From Bactericera cockerelli (lineage: Eukaryota > Arthropoda > Insecta > Hemiptera > Triozidae): a stretch of DNA of 64,000 nucleotides. Shown here one piece after another: positions 1 through 10,400 of the stretch. Each line of letters starts with the position of its first letter. Position 1 is the first letter of the stretch. The notes beneath the pieces are model-generated. The model searched no databases, had not been told where the DNA came from, and saw nothing but the letters and a program-made list of their open reading frames with translations. The stretch is from NCBI GenBank assembly GCA_024516035.1, contig CM044961.1:7292428-7356427 (forward strand), read 5' to 3'. Made by a program: the position numbers and the translations under genes.

Positions 1-143
1 ACACCTCGGTCGAGGTGTTTGATCAATTTTACCGATCTGAGTAGCTTGATCGATGTAACCTGGAGGTCGGTGGTTCAAGTCCCGGGTTCAGTGAAGATTT
101 AGTAAAGCAAGTTTGAGTAGTTGTGATATCACGAAAGTGAAAA
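1..143 (+). mobile_element. SINE family E copy (partial) behind a palindrome
   Basis: Positions 45-143 carry the tRNA-like head (AGTAGCTTGATCGAT, GTGGTTCAAGTCC box-B-like) and the body ending GATATCACGAAAGTG seen in many other copies. The head is internally shortened. Positions 1-20 hold an imperfect palindrome shared with repeats at 3033, 10249 and 23060. Confidence 0.75.
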
Positions 144-662
144 AAAATTCACTGCCAATTATGGACACAATGTATCCTCATGATTGGTTCACATTGTATG
201 CACTTGGCAATTTTGAGATTTTTGTTGACTGCTAATAGGTAACCTTGTATTTTGAAATGGTAATTAACTACTACATGCATGTGTAAATCTGTCAGGAAGT
301 AATAAAAACCCAAGATTTTCTGTACCTAGGATGTTTTATTTAGTTGACAAATGCCAATTACGTGTCAAAGAATCTGCCGTGATTGGGGGTACTGTTTTCA
401 GTAGGCATTGTTTTTAACAAGTTTTGTATTCTTCGGGCTAGGTACGCCATTGTTTTCTCACAGGAAGAGTGGGGTGGGAATACTGGAAAGGTATGCGTCC
501 AGGAGATTCGAGATAGCTTCCCATCCTTCACCACATTTCCACCAGAAGCAAATGTCGCCATCTGGAATCATTTTCTTCTTCTTTTCCATAAATTTCTTGT
601 TTCCTGAGAATTTTGATACTATTGTAATGTTGTGTCATCATAAGCAGTGTCATCATAACATC
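144..662. other. AT-rich intron sequence, nothing recognised
   Basis: No open frame with coding character and no family seen elsewhere in the window. Confidence 0.5.
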
Positions 663-1715
663 TAATTTTGAAGTGTCGTCACAAAGAATTTTGAACTTCA
701 GCACGTGGAATTTTGAATATTAGGACGTAGAATTTTGAACTTCAGCAAGTAGAATTTTGAACTTCAGCACTTGGAATTTTGAACTTCAGCACGTGGAATT
801 TTGAATATCAGGACGTGGAATTTTGAATTTCAGCAAGTAGAATTTTGATCATCGGCAAGTAGAATTTTGAACTTCAGGACGTGGAATTTTGAATATCAGC
901 AAGTAGAATTTTGATCATCAGCAAGTAGAATTTTGAACTTCAGCTAGGACGTGGAATTTTGAATTTCAGCAAGTAGAATTTTGAACTTCAGGACGTGGAA
1001 TTTTGAGTTTCATGCAGCAAGTAGAATTTTGATCTTCAGCACGTAGAATTTTGAATTTCAGCAAGTAGAATTTTGATCATCAGCAAGTAGAATTTTGAAC
1101 TTCAGGACGTGGAATTTTGAATTTCAGCAAGTAGAATTTTGATCATCAGCAAGTAGAATTTTGAACTTCTGGACGTGGAATTTTGAATTTCAGCAAGTAG
1201 AATTTTGATCATCAGCAAGTAGAATTTTGAACTTCAGGACGTGGAATTTTGAATTTCAGCAAGTAGAATTTTGAACTTCAGCACGTGGAATTTTGAACTT
1301 CAGGACGTAGAATTTTGAACTTCAGCAAGTAGAATATTGAACTTCATCACTTGGAATTTTGAACTTCAGCACGTGGAATTTTGAATTTCAGCAAGTAGAA
1401 TTTTGATCATCAGCAAGTACAATTTTGAACTTCAGTAGGTAGAATTTTGAACTTCAGCATGTAGAATTTTGAATTTCAGCAAGTAGAATTTTGGACTTCA
1501 GCAAGTAGAATTTTGTACTTCAGGACGTGGAATTTTGAACTTCAGCAAGTAGAATTTTGAACTTCATCACTTGGAATTTTGAACTTCAGCACGCGGAATT
1601 TTGAACTTCAGCAAGTAGAATTTTGAACTTCAGCAAGTAGAATTTTGAACATAACCAAGTAGAATTTTGAACTGCAGCAAGTAGAATTTTGACCAACAGC
1701 AACAAGAATTTTGAA
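663..1715. repeat. 22-bp minisatellite, about 48 units
   Basis: The unit is close to AAGTAGAATTTTGAACTTCA plus GC, with variants starting ACGTGG and ending ATCATCAGC or TTTCAGC. Between about 1040 and 1260 three variants alternate in fixed order, giving a 66-bp higher-order unit. Units decay at both ends. It lies in the intron left of the first visible PGAP1 exon. Confidence 0.95.
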
Positions 1716-2112
1716 CTTAAGTGTAGGTAATCCAGCAAGTCAAATTCTGGCAATCAGTGTAACTTATTAATTTAGCTCTCGAGTATACTCTAAATTTTGA
1801 TGTGTTGTGATGTTTGTTCGAGTTTTGTTTAAAATAGCTTTTTGAAATGATTAATGATTTCTTTAAGTGGCCAATTAAAATAAATATGCATATAATTTGG
1901 CCAGCATGAAACGAATCTTCTCCAACAATATAAAATCATTTCTTTAATTCAGGTAAACATGGTAATTCTGGAAACTTATACTTGTGTGAATATTAAACTC
2001 GCTATTTTATTCTTTACTCTAACCAAGTAACCATTGTGAAATATGATCTTTTATTTCAATCACTGAGTTACGAATCTCTTCCACTCGTGGGTGGAAGAGG
2101 ACGCCTGGGTCA
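1716..2112. other. AT-rich intron sequence, nothing recognised
   Basis: No coding or repeat signal was found on either strand. Confidence 0.4.
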
Positions 2113-2690
2113 TTTGACACCGACTTCAGTAGCTTGATAGATAAAGCGGCGGACTTGTAACCTGGAGGTCGGTGGTTCGAGTCCCAAGGTTCAGCGTAGA
2201 TTTAGTAAAGCTAGTTTAAGTAGCTGTGATATCACGAAAGTGATTAATAAGTGATTAACATTAACACAAATATGATAACTATGTGTAACAAACAAAGGTG
2301 GCATTATACATAAAGTAATATAAGTTATCATATTTGTCCTAATCATTTTCGTGATACCACAATTACTGAAACTCGCTTTACTGTCAAGGTAGCTCAGTGG
2401 TAAAGGCGGCACTCTGTGAATCCAGAGATACCAGAGGTCTTGAGTTCGAAACCCAGCCGAGACATGACAAGTTATCCTCCCATTTGGGATTTTTTCCACA
2501 TAATAATATGTCTTGGGCTTACTGCTGGAATAATGGGACTTTAATAGTCCTAATCGGGCAGTACAAATAAGACGATATTATTATTATTACTACTAAATAC
2601 ACGCTGAAACTGGGACTGGAACCACCGACCTCCAGGTTACAAGTCCGCCGCCTTATCGATGAAGCACTGAAGTCGGTCTCATAAAGTATT
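2113..2690. mobile_element. Inverted pair of SINE E copies, one split by a SINE A
   Basis: A + strand SINE E copy spans about 2113-2265 (AGTAGCTTGATAGATAAAGC, GGTCGGTGGTTCGAGTCC). A second copy on the minus strand has its tail at 2318-2382 and its head at 2584-2690. Between these lies a complete + strand SINE A (2383-2583) with tRNA-like head and the ATAAGACGATATTATT tail. The SINE A is therefore younger than the minus-strand SINE E. Confidence 0.85.
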
Positions 2691-2976
2691 ATAATTATGA
2701 AAAGTGGCGGAAACTTCTAGTGAAGCTGCGCTAAACACAAATTTTTTGAAGGGGCTATATATTATGTTAGAACTACATATGTTCTAACTTAAGGCTGGGG
2801 TTATTGTCTAGGCAATCTCTTCCACCCAACCCTTTTGAACGGAGGAAACATACATGAATAGGCCCGTAGCACGGAAAGGTCACCTGCTGTGCATTTTAAG
2901 CTGCAGTCCCCGTCTTCTTTCCCCCGTCCGGCCCAAAAAAATGACTGCGTCAATATTGCAGATTCCGTTTGCTTGT
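2691..2976. other. Mostly unrecognised, small SINE H remnant
   Basis: About 2700-2760 resembles the 3' part of family H (GTGGCGGA, CTGCGCTA). Nothing else is recognised. Confidence 0.4.
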
Positions 2977-3055
2977 AATTTGTATACCTTGCACTCTGCC
3001 GCGCTGTCTCTTTCAGTGTAGGCGTTCTTCACACCTCGGCCGAGGTGTTTGATAC
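2977..3055 (+). repeat. Repeat F with 16-bp perfect palindrome
   Basis: The block contains a CTCTGCCGxGCTGTCTC segment, GGCGTTCTTC and then CACCTCGGCCGAGGTG followed by TTTGAT. The same order is present at 10195-10272 and, inverted, at 23057-23132. It may be the end of a mobile element, perhaps Helitron-like because of the hairpin, but no CTRR end was seen. Confidence 0.7.
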
Positions 3056-3110
3056 CTACCTGAGTGTATTCAACAAGCCAACTGCGCTGGCTTGACTTTT
3101 TTTGCCTTGA

Positions 3111-4094
3111 TACACACAAAAAAACACTGCTAATTAGACACAATACTTCCTCGTGATTGTTTGACATTGTATATTGTTCGCATTTTTTGTTTGTATATTG
3201 TTCGCAAGTATTGTTCATTTTTTGTATAAAAAAAAAATGAACAAAAGCAAAAGGATCATGAGCGCAGATTGAGAGAACATTGGCATGGTTTTGGGAGTCC
3301 ACATGGTGGTCCCCCTGAATGTTTATCAGCCGAGGCTGGTGTTTGGTTGACCGAAGTCGTAATTGTATTATTTAATGATCTGAAATATATCTCAAGAAAT
3401 TTCCCCTCATGCAAGGGGCAAGATTTGTGTGTCCGAAGACAAAGTTGATGCTCTTCAATCTGCTCGATCCCTGGTGAAGCACGAAACTTGACCTCGTATT
3501 TAAAACTGACCCTTCGAAAAAATGAAATGTTGAGAAGTTTGGTTTGAACTGAATTTTCACGCCTTTCTTGTCATTTTTTTCAAAAAAGTTGCTGACGAAA
3601 GAGTGTTGAAATTTAAGAATTGTATTCAAATTTAATATTGTAAACTTCACAGGCCTTTTTTGTTCGTTGATATTTTATTAAAAAGTGGAAATTTGAATGT
3701 CAAAAATGCCCCTCTGAGAAAATGTAGAAAATTGTCCTGTGTTGATTTACTCGTAGGTACATAGTTTTTTTTTTTTTTAATTTGAGCTCTATTTCTATAT
3801 TGGGACGCAAAGTTACTGAAAGTGTCCCGAGATTTTCAATAGGTACCGTTACTGTCGGTCTTATAGGAACAACTAGCCTTTTGCCTGTACTGCGCGATGA
3901 AAGTAGATTTAAAATTCTAGAAAGAATTATCCCTAGGTAAAAACGTTACCAAAGATGATGACAATAATAATATCGCCTTATTTATACTGCCTGATTAGGG
4001 CTAATGAGTCCCGTTATTCCAGCAGAAAGTCCAAATGAGAGTTATGTCATTTTTTATTAACGATTAAGTTGTGCCATTTTTTAGTAACGATTAA
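3111..4094. other. AT-rich intron sequence
   Basis: There are T-runs near 3760 and some SINE tail remnants near 3965-4035 (ATATCGCCTTATTTATACTG, a minus-strand family A tail). No coding signal. Confidence 0.4.
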
Positions 4095-4223
4095 GGGCGG
4101 AATTAATAGACGTTTTTGTAATACCTCTGTGGCACTAAGTCACGGATTGCGTACTGTGTTAGATAGGGAAAACCGACACTTACCAACGACTTAAGTTATT
4201 GATGTTGTCTATTAATTCCGCCC
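4095..4223. mobile_element. 129-bp PIF/Harbinger-like MITE, copy 1
   Basis: Ends are GGGCGGAATTAATAGAC and its inverse. It is flanked by TAA on the left and TTA on the right, so the 3-bp target duplication is imperfect. Three other copies in the window are exactly the same length. Confidence 0.85.
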
Positions 4224-4333
4224 TTAGTTTTGTCTTTTTTTTTTTTATTAACGATTAAGTTATGCCATTTTTATTAACGATTAAGTTTTGTAATTTTTTA
4301 TGAATTATTAATTTATGTCATTTTTGGTTCCAG

Positions 4334-4487
4334 GAAATTCCCATTTCGCCGGAGATAGATCTCAAGTACAAGCATTACTCCCTCAGTGCGTACAGCGAGG
4401 GCATCCTCACTGAGAAGGTGCGAAAGATGCGATTCGGGGGCATACCTGTCCTGTTTATTCCTGGCCACAGCGGATCCGGCAAACAAG
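4334..4487 (+). CDS. PGAP1: PGAP1 exon a (first in window)
   Basis: The exon encodes 51 residues plus one base. It starts EIPISPEIDLKYKHY and ends with the lipase-fold entry strand IPVLFIPGHSGSGKQ, matching the GIPVLFLPGNAGSYKQ-type segment of other PGAP1 proteins. The acceptor is a cag at 4331-4333 and the donor is gtcagt at 4488. It follows an intron that continues off the left of the window. Confidence 0.92.
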
Positions 4488-7400
4488 GTCAGTGAACTGA
4501 ACAGGTTTGCTGGTTATCTGAAGAGTTTATTTTTTCTATTGTTTTTAATATTTATTTATTTTTTATAGTAAAATATTTATTTATTTTTTCTTTATTTTTT
4601 TCTTCTATTATATTGTATTTTAATTTGTAATTATTTGTGTTGTGTATAAAATGTCCTAATTGTCCTATTAACAAAGTGTAAATAAATAAAGAGTAATGTT
4701 GGACTTTCTTCTTGTGTATTCCCGTCTTTCCCGTCGTATGGTGTTTTGGTAAATGGTATTGGCAGAATGCCCTTTTCCGACGCCAATCCTCACTATTATT
4801 GTGCACTGGTAGTCAAGTGGTTAACGCGCTAGTCTGGTAATCCAGGTAGCGTAGGGATCCGTTGGTTCGAATCCCACCCAGTGCACGAATTTTTCTTCAT
4901 TCATTTGAGTTCGTGACCACTTAATAATAAGACTCTGAGGGTTAGGTGGTAGAGAATGCTTTGAGCATTAACCTCGCCTGGTGGTTGCTTTCCAATAAAG
5001 AGTATTATTTTTATATGAACAAAAAAAATAATTTACTACAAATTTTCATATAATTGTGATATTTTAGGTTTTTACTAGCCAAATTCTCTTTCTAACGTTA
5101 ACCCTCACTATTATTTCGGGCTTGGGGCCGGCTTCAAAATGTGCCTTACTGCAGTAGTATGGGTGACCGGAGAAAGAGTTTACGACTGGAAGGTCAAATA
5201 AAACTCTTGTTAGACCTGCCATGTTTTTTATCGCCTTATTTATACTGCTCGATGAGGACTTTTGATTCCCATTATTCCAGAAGTAAGCCCAAGACGTTTT
5301 ACCTGTATATAAAAAATGTAAATGTAAAAATAAAGTTTTAGTTATATTCCTTGTATTCTTAAAACATCAGTTTAAGTGAGTACCAATTTAATTGGTCAGA
5401 GTTGATATTATTCAACAATTTTGATCAAACTTTATTTACATTTTTTATACATATACAGGTACAATGAAAGGTTATAATTATATAAAAGTAAACAAAGCCT
5501 GATCAAGGCTGGTGATGATGGCATTCTCTTCCGACTATATCTTGTAACGCCTCTGACTGTTTTGCTTATTCACTATAAGCATTCACTATATTCACTATGG
5601 GTGGAAGAGATTGAGATTTACTTATTTATTTTGTCATTTGTTTGTTTGTTTTTTTTTTTTTTTTTTTTTTTTCTTTTTTTCTTTCTTTCTTTCTTAATTT
5701 TATACTGTTTGTTACCATTGTACTTTGTCCTCCTAATGAAGCTAAAAAAAAAAAAAAAAAACAATTAAATAGACATTTTTAAATAGACATTTTAACTTAT
5801 TTAACTTATTAGAAGTAAAATAGAATATGCCACTGTCATCTGGGCTCCTAAAACAAAGTCCTATGTGTCAATGTTGGAGAATATACAGGCTAAATTTTTG
5901 CGATCTGCGTTTAGAAAGGAGAATGGTTTCTACCCGACATATCCTAATGCCATATCACATAAACTATTAGCCGAAAATTTGGATCTCCAGAGTCTAGAGG
6001 ATCGCAGAAAATATAATTATATAATGTTGTTATATAACATCCTAAATAACAATATTGATATACCATCTGCGATGGAACATATATCTTTCAAGGTTCCATT
6101 GTTGGGTCTGAGACAGAGAAAACAGTCCCCCTTTTTCTCCTCTGGAGGTCCTAGTCTAAGCCCGGTATACAGTGACTCAACACTGCCCACAGCCATGGAT
6201 ACTTATAACATATATTCCTCAAATCTGGACTTTGCAGACCTACCTAGTGTTTTTAAAGAGAACACAAAAATTTTAATTTGTGAAATCAAATCATAGTTTA
6301 TAATTTATAATAGATTTAGACATTTTACTTAGTAATTGCTCTCGTTTGCAGGGCGTTAAGTAAAATTAAAAAAAAAAAATTATTACCACCACCATTTGAA
6401 TTCAATCCCCAGTGCGCTCCATCGCGTCGGTGGCACTGCGCAAGTTATTATTACCACCACCATTTTGAATTCAAATTCCCAGTGCGCTCCATTGCGTCGG
6501 TGACACTGCGCAAGTTATTATTACCACCACCATTTGAATTCAAATCCCCAGTGCACTTCATCGCGTCGATGGCACTGCGCAAGTTATTATTACCACCACC
6601 ATTTTGAATTGAATTCCCAGTGCGCTCCATCGCGTCGGTCGCACTGCGCAAGTCGGTGGACGAGTCTCATCTGCGCCACTTTTTCGACTTCTTCTCCGTC
6701 GACTTCAACGGCGAATACTCGGCCCTGTTCGGCGGGGTCCTCGATGCGCAGACGCAGTACGTTCTGGCGAGTCTGCGCAGGATCATGTCGCTCTACCCGG
6801 AGAAGCACCGGCCCAGATCTGTGGTCATCATCGGCCATAGTATGGTGAGTGACTCCCAGCGTCTCCGTGGCGTAACGGTTGTGACTACTGCCTGTCGTCC
6901 AGAGATCCCGGGTTCGATTCCCGGTTGGAGCAGACTTTTCGCACAGAAAATTCTGTTCCCTTTAATTTATCCAGAAATGTATCCTATAAAATATACATAA
7001 GACCTGTTTGACTGCTGAAGTAAAGGGACTTTTCAGTCTTACCTCGGCAGTATAAACAAGGTATATTCTATTCTATTCTATTTTATTCCCTCCGAACATG
7101 TGAGGCTGGCAATTCCGGCCCTACCCAAGCTGGGTGATGTTAATGTGGGTAACTGGTACGATTCCCAGAGAATGGAGCGTAAAACTTCCGTCCTCTCTAC
7201 CTCAAGTCAGTACGTTAAAACCAAATAGAATCAATGGACATGAAAGGAGCCTAGACATTGGCTCTGGGCGTATAATTGTCTAACAGAAAATTGTGTACCT
7301 TCCGGAACAACTTTTTTTTGCCATAAAACAGGAGGTACTATAGACCCTTGTGATCTGTGTTGTAGCTTGCCAATCCTGTAGTATGTCTCCTCTCTGATGG

Positions 7401-10400
7401 GCGAGAAGTGACACTATGCTTCTCATTTGTATGCTGGGACAACACGAGCGAACCGGAAAGTATCCCTTACCTTCAACTGTAACCAAATTTTTTTTTGTTG
7501 GCTCTGGGGATCGAGCCCGTTTATCTCTCAAAGGGTGTTTATCTCATGTTTTCTTTAGTTTTTACAAAGTTTATCTCATGAAACATATTTGCCTTCCTTT
7601 TATTTTTTCCCAGGGTGGCATGATTGCCAAAGGTCTCTACTTGCAGGAAGGATTTGATCCCGGACTGATAAGCACAATCATAACACTGGCAACACCGCAT
7701 CAGCCTGTTGTCTTGCTGGACACCTATCTGCATGATTACTATACTAAGGTACACCTATCTGCATGACTACTATACTAAGGTACACCTATCAGCATGACTA
7801 CTATACTAAGGTACACCTATCTGCATGACTACTATACTAAGGTACACCTATCTGCATGACTACTATACTAAGGTACACCTATCAGCATGACTACTATACT
7901 AAGGTACACCTATCTGCATGACTACTATACTAAGGTACACCTATCTGCATGACTACTATACTAAGGTACACCTATCTGTATGACTACTATACTAAGGTAC
8001 ACCTATCTGCATGACTACTGTACTAAGGTACACCTATCTGCATGACTACTATACTAAGGTACACCTATCTGCATGACTACTATACTAAGGTACACCTATC
8101 TGCATGACTACTATACTAAGGTACACCTATCTGCATGACTACTATACTAAGGTACACCTATCTGCATGAATACTATACTAAGGTATGAATGGAATGGAAA
8201 CCTCTCACTTTAGGATTTTATTTCTATCTATGCTGTGTTTTGTTGTTTTTTATTCATACTTTTAATTTTTTTTCATGATTTATTTTTTATAAACATAACC
8301 TATCAAGAAGCATAAACACAATTTAATGAAATAAATTATGTACAAGTATCTATAGAAAAAAAATTATTATTATTTTTCGTTGGTTACCTTTTTTTAAGTG
8401 TGCCCCAGAACCGCTTTCGCATCACACTTCTGGGCACTTTACCTTTACATTTATGCAATTACGGAAACGGAAAATTTTACTGATGTTCCGTGAAAGTCAC
8501 CGGTGGGTTTCATTCAGATTTTTTCAGAGCACACAATGATACTCAGTCATGAAACCCACCGGTGACCTAAAGGGGACACAATTAAATATCCCAATTTTGT
8601 CCCATGTACCTGGGAAAAAAACTAGAAAAAAGCCTCGGTGTTCAACGTGTTAAAAAATGTCATCTTTTCTGGTTTAACTTTTACCACAGTGCCTCTCCAC
8701 AGGTAAACACCTACACTACTATATTTCTCTGCGTATTGCATACCTTTTTCAGGGGTTTCTTGAAATTTCAAGTCATCAGTCATTATTTTTCGCTTTAAAA
8801 AATGTCATCTTTTTTTTTAATGGTACTGTCTACATTAATGGTACTTTTTTTAAAAAAATGGTACTGTCTTTTCTGGTTTAACTTTTACCCCAGTGCCTCT
8901 CCACAGGTAAACACCTTCTGGTCCACCTACCCTCACGGCAACACCTCCATAGCCAGCATAGGAGGAGGCACCGCGGACATACACGTCAGGTCTTCCCTCA
9001 CCAGGACCGACCACGTCAACATTTGCACCTCGGTGAGTTGACTGAAGGACGAGTTTTTTTTTTATTTTAACATTTAACACTTTGTCTGCCATGTCACACT
9101 AAAAGTGTGACACCAGAGGTCTATTAGAAACTATGTAGCTCAATAATTGTGTGACATTGCGTGCATTTTCTATAGAGATTTGTATTCTTTGGGTATGCTC
9201 AGTTCTAGAATATCTTGAAAAATAAGGGAAATACAGTGGAAATGAAAAGAAAACAAAAATCAAGGGATAAAATCATACAATAATCAAAAATCAGGCGTGG
9301 TCCCTGGGGAAACATACAAAAATAAGGTCCGGCAGTCAAAGTGTTAAAGTCCTACTTGGTTCTGGGGGTCCTTGTTAATTATTAGCCTCCTTGTACAAAT
9401 GTACAGGGTGCGGCGCGGTTATGTCCCATTTTGAATCGCTTAGTGTGAAGCCGCACTTCTAATTAGAAAAGTTCAAACAAAGTTAGAAGATGCACAAACT
9501 ACTAATTTTTTCGATTCAATTTAGCTCTATTGTCAAAATGATTTTATCAAAGCAACAGAAAGCTTATTGCGAAACCCTGATTGACTCCTTACTTCCAGAT
9601 GCGATAGTTTTCTTCAGTGATGAAGCCCATTTTCACATTTCAGGCTGTGTTAATAAACAAAATATGCGTTATTGGAGTGACAACAACCCTAGAGAACTTC
9701 ATGAAAACCCCCTCCATGCAGATCGAGTTACAGTTTGGTGTGCAATGTCAAACTCCCGCTGCACTGCTACGATACACTTATTTTTCGAAAAATAACTCTC
9801 CACGCAATAAGTTTTCTGTTGCTTCGATAAAATCATTTTGACAACTGAGCTAAATTGAATCGAAAAAATTAGTAGTTTGTGCATCTTCTAACTTTGTTCG
9901 AATTTGTCTATTTAGAAGTGCGGCTTCACACTGGGCGATTCAAAATGGGACATAACCGCGCCGCACCCTGTATAACCTTGATGAAAATATCAAGTTTGGC
10001 GACCATCGAACACTTTTGTAGTTTCTTGTTTATTCTAGTTTTAAGGGCGAAATTATTAGACAACATCGATGACTTAAGTCATTGCTCAGCGTGGGTTTTC
10101 CCTATCTTACACAGTACGCAATCCGTGATTAAGCCCCACAGAGGTATTACAAAAAAGTCTATTAATTTCGCCCTAACACCCGTATTATTTTATTTTCCGT
10201 AACCTTACACTCTGCCGGGCTGTCTCATTCTTTGTATAGGCGTTCTTCACACCTCGGCCGAGGTGTTTGATGAACAGTGAATTTTGTCTGAGCAATGTCT
10301 CAAGCAAGGTATTGGCCAATAATATTAAAGGAAATCATGCTTCAGACCATGCTCAAACGGCGTTTTCTGTTCATAAATACGCCTGTAAATGTTTGTTGGA

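Noticed and set aside
2977..3055. Helitron 3' end
   Set aside because: The hairpin fits, but no CTRR terminus or 5' TC end could be located, so I keep it as an unclassified repeat.
1..4333. First PGAP1 exon with the N-terminal membrane helix
   Set aside because: I searched the region for a start codon, a hydrophobic helix and a following donor of the right phase and found none.
5562..5768. Small hydrophobic ORF
   Set aside because: Translation is mostly from a T-run and has no homologue-like features.
663..8182. CRISPR-like repeats
   Set aside because: Both arrays are head-to-tail tandem repeats without spacers in a eukaryotic genome.
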